Shown piece by piece: positions 1 through 5,768 of a DNA stretch of 5,768 nt; position 1 is the first letter of the stretch; every line of letters begins with the position of its first letter. Source of the stretch: Bacteriovoracaceae bacterium (GTDB lineage: Bacteria > Bdellovibrionota > Bacteriovoracia > Bacteriovoracales > Bacteriovoracaceae); NCBI GenBank assembly GCA_023151145.1, contig JAKLJM010000099.1, forward strand, positions 1-5,768, in the 5' to 3' direction. Under the pieces are notes generated by a model that saw only the letters and a program-made list of their open reading frames with translations, ran no database searches and was not told the origin of the DNA. A program made the position numbers and the translations under genes.

Positions 1-2307
1 TTCACTCTTTTCTAAATAACCAATCTCCCACTCAAAACTCATTGTATCTGCTGAAAACGTATCGTGATGTTTGGGAGAGATTAATTTAATTTCTATCGGC
101 AGAGACTTAGCGTCCTCTTTTTCAGCGATTAATTCATCGGGATCAATAATCATTTTTGAAGGTGCTGAATACTCAGTCTCTCTTCCCCAGCTATCTCGAT
201 AGGCCAATCTCCAAAAAAACTCTCCGGAAGTTGCCCCTTTCCAAATGACAACTTCAGTATCACTTTCAATTCGTGTTATGAGTTTTTCAAGCTCTTTGTC
301 TTGATAAATTTCAACCAAATATTTTTTAACATTTTTAGCTGACGGTACACTCCACTCGGCAACCTGATTACTAGCAAAAGTGGTAAGTAATACTTTCCGT
401 AGAAATTTAGCAGAAATTTTTACAAAAATATTTTGACGGAATTTCAAAAAATAAACTTGATCTAAAATTTCTTTGTCTTTAACAGATTTGAGTTTAATCC
501 GAATTTCATCATTTAAAGTCGGTTTTTCTAGAATTGGCACTGGCTTAATCTCAACACTCACCGGCAATGAATACTCTATTCCATTTGAAGTGTTCATTTT
601 AACTCGCCAAAAATACTGACCGATATCATTTAGTTTAGTGGCAAAATAATTCTTGTCCGTTTCTGATGAAATATCAATGGTGGAGAATTCCTTATTTTTA
701 CTTAATTCAAAAATATAAGATTTTACATTTTTAATTTTTTCCCATTTAAAGCTTACTTCTTGATCAGGTGTCTCTAATAATACAACCTCACCTTCGCTTG
801 GAAGGGTCGTCACTTTCCGTGGAAATTTCAAATAAATTTTTCCAGAAATTGAATTACCTAAATTCCCAAGTGAATCCATTCCTTGCACTTGCCATTCGTA
901 GACACCAGGCTTTAACAAATCAAAACTGATAAAATCAGAATCTGTTTCATACAACCTCTCCGGAATGTTTTCTTCGCTCAGATCACTTAAACGAATCTTG
1001 AAATTCCCTATTCCTGAAATGACTTTCCAACGTACAAGAGTCTTCATGCCGTTACGAGAATAATCAATCAATTCCACTTTAGCTGGAGTAAGTCTTTCTA
1101 TTTCCGGGACAGTGTTCTCGACCACGCTCACCTTTAGTGGTGTTGACCATGTTGCTTTTTCACGTTTATTTCCAACTGGCTTAACTTGGATAAGAAATTC
1201 ACCAATATTGGGATAAGTCCAATTCAACTCCGTACCAGAAGTTTTGAAAGTCTTCTCATAATTATGACCTGATATCTTAATTACATAAAAATCAGGTTTT
1301 AAATTTAAACGACTTAATACAATATCATTCCAAGTAATTTTAGAGAGATTAAGTTTTTGATCTTTATAATATGGGAAAATATTTTTTGATTGATCAACAA
1401 TGACTGGATATTCAAAGATAATTTCAAAGTTTTTGATCGGCCCTATAATTGAATCCGCCACCTGCCCTAGTGGACTCAATATTTCTTCTTTAAGTCTCCA
1501 AAAATATTTCCCTTCGGTTTTTACATCAAATTGATAATTCTCTTGTGCTTGTGAAAGACTAAATTCTTCAAATTCTGAAAATGATTTTTTCTTTGATAAT
1601 TGAATTAAGTACCGTGCATTAACATTTTCATTTTTTTTCACCCAATCCCATTTAAGAACAACACTCTCTCCTGGGGTAATAACTATTTTTTCAAAATTGA
1701 GTGGTGATAATGTTTTGAGAGAAAGAGTGTGAACTTTAAAGCGACCAGATACACCATCTGCTTCTAGCATTTGATTTTCTTTAATTAATTCCCTAGCCCC
1801 CTCTTTTTCAATTTCCACATTACCGCTTTCTACAAAAAACCTGCTCGACTCTTGCGTTTTTTCAATTTGAACAACACCATTTCCTGATTTTAATAGAATT
1901 GTTTTTCCACCAATTTTTAAGTTTAGACTCTTATTTTGATCATTTAAAACAGCATTTATCGTTCCGCGTTCAAGTTCAAGTTTTTCACCAAGCAAGTCTG
2001 CTGTAATTTTGAGAAGTGAATTTTCTTGAACATTTATTTTTCGACCAGAGTTCAGCTGTAACTCTACTCGAGAGCTGTCATGAGTATAAACTTGATCATT
2101 AAGCTTTAAATTATCCCCAACAGAAACATCGTTCCAAGCTTCAAAAATTTGGCCTTTCTTTTTAACTATATTTATTTGATCGACAATAGAACCAATCGCT
2201 AATTCATTATTTTGTTTATTTTCAGGGGAAAAAAGCAAAAACAAACTAAAGCTTCCCAAAAGAAACATCAAAACAAGCAAAATTTGATCGATACTTTTTA
2301 ATCTCAT
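1..2307 (-). CDS. FecR-like domain protein with fibronectin-III-like repeats (C-terminus cut by window edge)
   Basis: The frame is open without a stop from ATG at 2307 to base 1, giving 769 codons and no end. A TAA lies two codons upstream of the ATG (2313-2311), so this is the furthest possible ATG. Residues about 9-27 are a hydrophobic segment after a short basic N-terminus, with no lipobox or clear cleavage site: a signal anchor or uncleaved signal. Residues about 38-150 look like a FecR domain (VSVGDNLKLNDQVYTHDSSR, then a beta-rich LELERGTINAVL stretch). From about residue 200 come repeated beta-sandwich units, each with an early KW or EW motif and a late YFWRL-type motif: Y268-L272, Y565-V569 and F697-L701, with weaker copies at Y470-V474 and E370-V375. 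A further unit begins near residue 737 (SFEWE) and is cut. The protein is probably anchored in the inner membrane and periplasmic, or on the surface. FecR domains of this kind need not regulate a sigma factor. Substrate and function are unknown. It is divergent from the signalling operon. Confidence 0.93.
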   Translation of the reverse strand, partial: MRLKSIDQILLVLMFLLGSFSLFLLFSPENKQNNELAIGSIVDQINIVKKKGQIFEAWNDVSVGDNLKLNDQVYTHDSSRVELQLNSGRKINVQENSLLKITADLLGEKLELERGTINAVLNDQNKSLNLKIGGKTILLKSGNGVVQIEKTQESSRFFVESGNVEIEKEGARELIKENQMLEADGVSGRFKVHTLSLKTLSPLNFEKIVITPGESVVLKWDWVKKNENVNARYLIQLSKKKSFSEFEEFSLSQAQENYQFDVKTEGKYFWRLKEEILSPLGQVADSIIGPIKNFEIIFEYPVIVDQSKNIFPYYKDQKLNLSKITWNDIVLSRLNLKPDFYVIKISGHNYEKTFKTSGTELNWTYPNIGEFLIQVKPVGNKREKATWSTPLKVSVVENTVPEIERLTPAKVELIDYSRNGMKTLVRWKVISGIGNFKIRLSDLSEENIPERLYETDSDFISFDLLKPGVYEWQVQGMDSLGNLGNSISGKIYLKFPRKVTTLPSEGEVVLLETPDQEVSFKWEKIKNVKSYIFELSKNKEFSTIDISSETDKNYFATKLNDIGQYFWRVKMNTSNGIEYSLPVSVEIKPVPILEKPTLNDEIRIKLKSVKDKEILDQVYFLKFRQNIFVKISAKFLRKVLLTTFASNQVAEWSVPSAKNVKKYLVEIYQDKELEKLITRIESDTEVVIWKGATSGEFFWRLAYRDSWGRETEYSAPSKMIIDPDELIAEKEDAKSLPIEIKLISPKHHDTFSADTMSFEWEIGYLEKSE
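392..429 (-). repeat. Internal repeat copy 1 within the FN3-like region
   Basis: It aligns with 812-849 at 31 of 38 bases, including a core of 16 of 17 identical bases (actttccgtNgaaattt). Both copies are in the same reading phase, exactly 140 codons apart, and encode KFLRKV here (residues 634-639). This supports an origin of neighbouring beta-sandwich units by tandem duplication. A shared A+T bias contributes to the outer matches. Confidence 0.45.
812..849 (-). repeat. Internal repeat copy 2 within the FN3-like region
   Basis: This is the partner of the copy at 392-429 and encodes KFPRKV at residues 494-499, on the boundary strand between two fibronectin-like units. The two copies differ mainly outside the 17-base core. 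Confidence 0.45.
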
Positions 2308-2316
2308 AGATTAATT

Positions 2317-2322
2317 TATAAT
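2317..2322 (+). promoter_or_regulatory. Candidate -10 element (TATAAT) of the signalling operon
   Basis: This is an exact match to the sigma-70 -10 consensus. A start near 2329 would give a leader of about 58 bases before the TTG at 2388. The position for a -35 box (about 2294-2299, cttttt) is a poor match and lies inside the first codons of the divergent gene. In such A+T-rich DNA a TATAAT can arise by chance, so the call is tentative. Confidence 0.35.
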
Positions 2323-2323
2323 A
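2318..2323 (-). promoter_or_regulatory. Candidate -10 element (TATTAT) of the FecR/FN3 gene
   Basis: Read on the minus strand, TATTAT lies 10 bases before the ATG at 2307, which would put the transcript start only a few bases upstream of the start codon. There is no purine-rich Shine-Dalgarno in the preceding bases (aaattaatct), which fits a leaderless or near-leaderless message. No convincing -35 box is present at a 16-18 bp spacing. It overlaps the opposite-strand TATAAT almost completely, so the two promoters could compete. Confidence 0.3.
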
Positions 2324-2325
2324 AA

Positions 2326-2338
2326 GTTAAGCATTAAC
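2326..2338. repeat. 13-bp palindrome GTTAA-GCA-TTAAC, candidate operator
   Basis: Two perfect 5-bp arms flank a 3-bp centre, just right of the overlapping -10 candidates and over the predicted start of the rightward transcript. An imperfect copy of its left part (agttaagcatta at 2325-2336) recurs in direct orientation as agtttagcatta at 2342-2353, with 11 of 12 bases identical and a 17-bp offset. This arrangement suits a dimeric DNA-binding regulator acting on both genes. The regulator is not identified, and the A+T richness weakens the case. Confidence 0.35.
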
Positions 2339-2372
2339 CATAGTTTAGCATTATTTTGATGGCGAATGAGCC

Positions 2373-2378
2373 AAGGGA
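2373..2378 (+). promoter_or_regulatory. Ribosome binding site fixing the TTG start
   Basis: AAGGGA lies 9 bases upstream of TTG at 2388. An in-frame TGA at 2367-2369 closes the frame just upstream, and no in-frame ATG occurs until about codon 200, beyond the first membrane segment. The TTG is therefore the only sensible start for a complete receptor. Confidence 0.75.
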
Positions 2379-2387
2379 AAAAATATC

Positions 2388-4934
2388 TTGAGTATAAAGA
2401 TCAACATCCCGTTAAAATTAAAAATCGTCTCACTCCTTAGTACCCTTCTCCTGGGCGTAGTGGGCTTCTATCTGTATTATGCATTAAATATATTTAAAGA
2501 AGATAAAGCTGCAGATATATATGCCTTAACACTTTCTCACTCCCAATCATTGCAGGAACAACTAGAAAATATCATTCAAACACAAACCAGTTTGATTGAT
2601 TCACTTAACCGATTGTCAGAAGCTGGTACAAACTTAGAAACTGTTATTTCTAACATAGTTGAAGAAAACCCAACTTATCTTCATCTTGCTTGTCTGGGAC
2701 CAGGTGACTCCTTGGTTGAATCATCTAAAAAAGACTTTGAGCAATTTCAATTAAAAGAAAATGAAATTACCTACCTACAAAATATCAGTTCAGATTTTTC
2801 AAGCGTTGAACGTAAAAATAGTTCATCACCCTATCTAATTTTTATAAAGAAAATTAATTCATTATCATGTAAAGTAGTGAGCTCTTTGGATATTTTAAAT
2901 TCAATTGTTTCCACCAATGAACAACTTGAAAGTTACTTTATCAACAAGCAAGGAAATCTTTTTTATAATGTTTCTAAAAAAGATATGAAACAAATTTCAC
3001 ATTTATCTAAAAGCACTCTCGATAAGTTCTCAAAAAGAACTGGCGTAACCAAATTAAAAATAGATGCTATCGAAACAATAATCGCCTACGCTCCATTGAA
3101 GAACTCAACAATAATAGCAATCACCGAAGTGGCTGAGAGCAATGCCTTTAGTGCGGCGAGATTACTAATTAAAAAATCACTTTATTATGGAATAGCGATC
3201 CTTTCATTTTCAATAATCATCGGAATCTTATTCGCTCAGAAAATCACTCAATCATTACAGAATTTAACAACGTCAGCAGAAATTATTGCTTCGGGGAATT
3301 TTTATCAAGAAACGGCCATTGTATCAAATGATGAAGTCGGAACACTCGCAAAAACATTCGAAAATATGCGTTTAAAAATCATCCAATTCATGGAAGAAAT
3401 GAAAGAAAAAGCACGACTAGAAAATGAAGTTAAAGTTGCCCAACTTGTACAAAGTTCATTCTTTCCAGAGAAACTCATTTCACAAAAAAACTTAAGTATC
3501 TTTGGGGCATACGAACCTGCCAGTGAGTGCGGCGGTGATTGGTGGGGATATTTCGAACAAAAAAATAAAACGACCGTCATTATATGTGATGCCACTGGAC
3601 ACGGAGTTCCCGCAGCCTTAATGACAGCTGCTGCTCATAGTACATTAAATAACATCATCCTAGATTCTAAAGATAAATATATTTCTCCATCCCAAGTACT
3701 AAGTAGGTTAAATAAAGTCGTAACGATGATGCAGACAACTGTTCAATTAACTGCTCTTGTTATTGAAATCGATCATGAAACTGGGGAACTTAAATATTCC
3801 AATGCCTCTCACCAACCAGCTTATATTTTAAGAAAAGACCAAACAGATACTTATTCCAAAGAAAATGTTATCCCTCTTTTGGGCGAAAACTATTCACGTA
3901 TTGGAGAGAAGCCAAATAGTGAATATGCAGATCAAACTTTTCAGCTTTTAAAGAGTGATATTATAGTACTTTATACTGACGGAATTTTAGAATTTACTAA
4001 CGGTGAAAAATCGTATAATCAAAGAAATTTTATCAAATCACTAATCAACAGTTCTCAGTTTAAAGATGTAAGTGAGTTTACAAATGGAGTCATTGCTGAC
4101 TTTAATCAATTTCGTCAAAAACACCCCTTACAGGACGACATAACTTTTATTGGAATCTACTATTCTCACAACTCTGAAAATCATACCAACAGCTTCTTGC
4201 CTGGGGATATTTCAATTATTCAAAATCTTCAAGACGTTAACAACTTATCTCCTAATGAAGACATCATTGTTTCCCATTTGAATAACAAACAAAACATCGA
4301 ACACATAATTCTTAATAAAAAGACCAACCACTTAATCGGTGCGAATTCGCTTAAACTCGAACTAGAATTAAACCTGATAGATCTCTACAAAGAAGATCCG
4401 TTCGCCCCTACTGCAGTCATTTTTTATCAAAAAGAAATAGTAACTAACTTAGAAATTCCCACAATTACAAATGAAGTTATTGAAAGAATTAAAAAGTCAG
4501 ACTCTTCTGGAATAAATCTTCCTCATGTTCATTTGATCATCGAAGAGCTACTCTCAAATGCTTTTTATCATTTACCAAGTAATTTAAATCATCTCCGGGG
4601 TGTTGAGATTCAAAGCCCAGACCCCATTATCATTACACTTGAGATAACCCAAGATTATCTCAACATTTTAATCGATTCACCTAGTAAAGAATCGGTAAAA
4701 GAACAAATAGTAAAAAGTATTTTTCGTGGTCAATCGGAAAAATCCCCTCTCCAGCAGAACGGTGGCGCAGGCCTTGGTCTCTATTTGATCTATGAAAAAG
4801 CACATCAAATGTGGATTATTGAAACAAATGATCGTTTAGGAATAAGAATCGTCCTTGAACGTTTTAGCAGGAATCTACATTCAGAAGAAAGAATTACATC
4901 ATTTCATTACATAAAAGGAAATCACAATGTCTAA
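2388..4934 (+). CDS. Membrane receptor: Cache-like sensor, HAMP, SpoIIE-type PP2C phosphatase and anti-sigma-like ATPase
   Basis: An 848-residue protein starting at TTG. Transmembrane segments at about 11-34 and 265-283 enclose an extracytoplasmic region with Cache-like features (FINKQGNLFYN near 184-194 and IIAYAPLKNSTIIAITEV near 231-248). A HAMP domain follows (about 283-335, with DEVG), then a linking helix with AQLVQSSFFP. The PP2C/SpoIIE domain spans about 350-592. Its metal-site motifs are GGDWW (D384), DATGHG (D401), YTDG (D531) and QDDIT (D583/D584). From about 620 comes a region without a named domain, then a GHKL ATPase-like fold: N-box EELLSNA (E720, N724), a reduced G1 around D763, and G2 motif GGAGLGL (792-798). 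By family knowledge it dephosphorylates a STAS protein in response to an envelope signal. The ATPase may be the opposing kinase or a binding partner (inferred). The closest functional analogues are RsbU and RsbW, here in one chain. It overlaps the STAS gene by 8 bp. The ligand is unknown. Confidence 0.95.
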   Translation: MSIKINIPLKLKIVSLLSTLLLGVVGFYLYYALNIFKEDKAADIYALTLSHSQSLQEQLENIIQTQTSLIDSLNRLSEAGTNLETVISNIVEENPTYLHLACLGPGDSLVESSKKDFEQFQLKENEITYLQNISSDFSSVERKNSSSPYLIFIKKINSLSCKVVSSLDILNSIVSTNEQLESYFINKQGNLFYNVSKKDMKQISHLSKSTLDKFSKRTGVTKLKIDAIETIIAYAPLKNSTIIAITEVAESNAFSAARLLIKKSLYYGIAILSFSIIIGILFAQKITQSLQNLTTSAEIIASGNFYQETAIVSNDEVGTLAKTFENMRLKIIQFMEEMKEKARLENEVKVAQLVQSSFFPEKLISQKNLSIFGAYEPASECGGDWWGYFEQKNKTTVIICDATGHGVPAALMTAAAHSTLNNIILDSKDKYISPSQVLSRLNKVVTMMQTTVQLTALVIEIDHETGELKYSNASHQPAYILRKDQTDTYSKENVIPLLGENYSRIGEKPNSEYADQTFQLLKSDIIVLYTDGILEFTNGEKSYNQRNFIKSLINSSQFKDVSEFTNGVIADFNQFRQKHPLQDDITFIGIYYSHNSENHTNSFLPGDISIIQNLQDVNNLSPNEDIIVSHLNNKQNIEHIILNKKTNHLIGANSLKLELELNLIDLYKEDPFAPTAVIFYQKEIVTNLEIPTITNEVIERIKKSDSSGINLPHVHLIIEELLSNAFYHLPSNLNHLRGVEIQSPDPIIITLEITQDYLNILIDSPSKESVKEQIVKSIFRGQSEKSPLQQNGGAGLGLYLIYEKAHQMWIIETNDRLGIRIVLERFSRNLHSEERITSFHYIKGNHNV
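4914..4920 (+). promoter_or_regulatory. Ribosome binding site of the STAS gene, inside the upstream gene
   Basis: AAAGGAA lies 6 bases before ATG at 4927, within the last codons of the phosphatase gene. Together with the 8-bp overlap it suggests coupled translation but also independent initiation, as expected for two proteins needed in fixed proportion. Confidence 0.7.
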
Positions 4935-5394
4935 TCAGCTCTCAATTCAAATCAACATTCAAAATGATACCGCTTCGATCACGCTCGCTGGCGTCATCAA
5001 TGAGGATTCAAACTTTGATAAAATAAAAAATTTGAATCTTAAAAAATACATATTTGATTTCGACAAAATTAACATTATTAACTCTTGTGGAATTCGAGAC
5101 TGGATAAAGTATATTTCAGAACTTAATAATGCAGAAATTATCTATGAAAACTGTCCCCAAATTATAATTGAACAAATCAATATGGTTCATGGTTTTATTA
5201 CATCAAAGACAGAGATTACAAGTTTTTATGCCCCTTATTTTTGTGACAGCTGTGATAAAGAAACAAAAATCTTATTAAAAAAAGCTGAAATCACAAACAA
5301 CAAAGCTCCTGAAAAAAAATGTCCGACTTGTTCTGATATTTTAGAATTTGATGCACTTGAAAAACAATACTTCCACTTTCTAGGACAAAAGTAA
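4927..5394 (+). CDS. STAS-domain anti-sigma-factor-antagonist-like protein with C-terminal zinc ribbon
   Basis: A 155-residue soluble protein. Residues about 4-98 form a STAS domain: beta-rich start (SIQINIQNDTASITLAGVI), then FDFDKINIINSCGIRDWI. The segment N52-S53-C54-G55 aligns with the D-S-T/S-G phosphorylation site of RsbV and SpoIIAA, making S53 the likely phosphoacceptor, with Asn in place of the usual Asp before it. Residues about 101-153 add a part absent from RsbV/SpoIIAA (usually around 110-120 residues): C106-x2-C109 and C132-x2-C135, 22 residues apart, consistent with one zinc ribbon, then an aromatic tail ending YFHFLGQK. It is probably the substrate of the phosphatase encoded just upstream and a partner of that protein's ATPase domain (inferred from gene order and family). 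I remember a similar STAS-plus-ribbon family from deltaproteobacteria but cannot confirm it here. The downstream partner and the output are unknown. Confidence 0.94.
   Translation: MSNQLSIQINIQNDTASITLAGVINEDSNFDKIKNLNLKKYIFDFDKINIINSCGIRDWIKYISELNNAEIIYENCPQIIIEQINMVHGFITSKTEITSFYAPYFCDSCDKETKILLKKAEITNNKAPEKKCPTCSDILEFDALEKQYFHFLGQK
5382..5385 (+). promoter_or_regulatory. Ribosome binding site of the PAS gene
   Basis: AGGA lies 8 bases before ATG at 5394, within the last codons of the STAS gene. The stop and start share one base (TAATG), the classic arrangement for termination-reinitiation coupling. Confidence 0.6.
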
Positions 5395-5768
5395 TGATTA
5401 GTTTTGAATTATATGATGATCTCTTTGAACCGGTAGTTGTCTTAAACGACAATGCTGAAATTCTTTACTACAATTCGAGCTTTCTTGCTTTATTTAAAGT
5501 TACCCCAAGAAACCTCTTAAAAACGAATTCTTTGATTGTTTTTTTAAATGATTACGACAAGGCTCTTGCTGACTTTGTTGCTAACTTTATCTCCAAAGGA
5601 CAAAACTTAAGTCCTGAAATAACTTTTTCAAAAAATGAGATCGAGCAAACAGTTGTGCTAAAAGGTGCAAAACTTTTTGATAAATTTATTGTTATGCTAA
5701 AAGACATTACCGTGGAAAAACAATTATATGATAAATATAAAGTATCTATTAATGAACTTAAAAACTCA
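5394..5768 (+). CDS. PAS-domain signalling protein (C-terminus cut by window end)
   Basis: The frame is open from ATG at 5394 to the window end, giving 125 codons with no stop. The N-terminus has no signal peptide or membrane segment, so the visible part is cytoplasmic. Residues about 5-110 look like a PAS domain: LFEPVVVLNDNAEILYYN, then FLALFKV, and a closing strand with the typical exit FIVMLKDITVEKQL, after which a helical linker begins. Such an N-terminal PAS normally precedes a histidine kinase, a phosphatase or a cyclase module, but the output domain is outside the window and cannot be named. The 1-bp overlap with the STAS gene shows it belongs to the same operon, and it is probably a second sensory input to, or output from, the phosphatase/STAS switch (inferred). 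No cofactor-binding residue could be assigned. Confidence 0.88.
   Translation, partial: MISFELYDDLFEPVVVLNDNAEILYYNSSFLALFKVTPRNLLKTNSLIVFLNDYDKALADFVANFISKGQNLSPEITFSKNEIEQTVVLKGAKLFDKFIVMLKDITVEKQLYDKYKVSINELKNS

Larger units (their letters stand above)
2308..2387. promoter_or_regulatory. Divergent intergenic promoter region
   Basis: These 80 bases separate the two divergent start codons and must hold, or adjoin, the promoters of both units. The region is very A+T-rich. It holds a perfect TATAAT on the plus strand that overlaps a TATTAT on the minus strand, a 13-bp palindrome, and an imperfect 12-bp direct repeat. The Shine-Dalgarno of the rightward gene lies at its right end. No good -35 hexamer was found for either direction, so either an activator or an alternative promoter class may be involved. 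That last point is inference. Confidence 0.6.

Noticed and set aside
1..2307. Classic FecR regulator of an iron-uptake sigma factor
   Set aside because: No sigma factor or TonB receptor is nearby, the hydrophobic segment is at the very N-terminus, and the long FN3-like tail is unlike FecR.
2326..2338. Palindrome as a transcription terminator
   Set aside because: The stem is only 5 A+T-rich pairs, no T-tract follows on either strand, and it lies between divergent starts where no transcript should end.
2366..2440. Plus-strand 24-codon frame from ATG at 2366
   Set aside because: It has no Shine-Dalgarno, overlaps the receptor's start in another frame, and its peptide has no recognisable feature.
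3305..3595. Minus-strand open frame of 96 codons
   Set aside because: It lies wholly inside the conserved HAMP/PP2C coding sequence on the other strand, and its product resembles no family. It is a shadow frame.
5242..5334. CxxC motifs as a thioredoxin-like redox site
   Set aside because: Two CxxC pairs 22 residues apart after a STAS domain, with no thioredoxin fold around them, fit a zinc ribbon better.
4927..5394. STAS domain as part of a sulfate transporter
   Set aside because: There is no membrane domain in this gene or its neighbours, and the adjacent SpoIIE phosphatase points to a regulatory STAS protein.

Overview
This window looks like part of an A+T-rich chromosome of a free-living Gram-negative bacterium. 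The best guess is a deltaproteobacterial relative such as the Bacteriovoracales (Bdellovibrionota). That placement is inferred from the low G+C by eye, the FecR-plus-fibronectin-like surface protein, and the style of the SpoIIE/STAS proteins, whose motifs (GGDWWG, INSCGIRDW, CxxC...CPTC...FLGQ) I remember from deltaproteobacteria. No marker gene here proves it.

The layout is two divergent transcription units around an 80-bp intergenic region (2308-2387). To the left, on the minus strand, a large gene runs off the window edge (1-2307, 769 codons seen). It encodes a membrane-anchored or exported protein with an N-terminal FecR-like domain followed by at least five, probably six or more, fibronectin-III-like beta-sandwich repeats. 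To the right, on the plus strand, three genes are packed into one operon. The first (2388-4934) is a membrane receptor with a Cache-like sensor, HAMP, a SpoIIE-type PP2C phosphatase and a C-terminal anti-sigma-factor-like ATPase. The second (4927-5394) is a STAS anti-sigma-factor-antagonist-like protein with a C-terminal four-cysteine zinc ribbon. The third (from 5394, cut by the window end) starts with a PAS domain. The gene junctions overlap by 8 bp and 1 bp, so translation is probably coupled.

The plus-strand operon reads as a partner-switching signalling module. The receptor would sense an envelope signal, its phosphatase would dephosphorylate the STAS protein (Ser53 candidate), and its own C-terminal ATPase could phosphorylate or bind the same STAS protein. 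The PAS protein is a probable further input or output component. No sigma factor is visible, so the output is unknown. The divergent FecR/FN3 protein shares the promoter region and could be a target or partner of the system, but only the gene arrangement suggests this. No RNA genes, mobile elements, CRISPR arrays or convincing terminators were seen.
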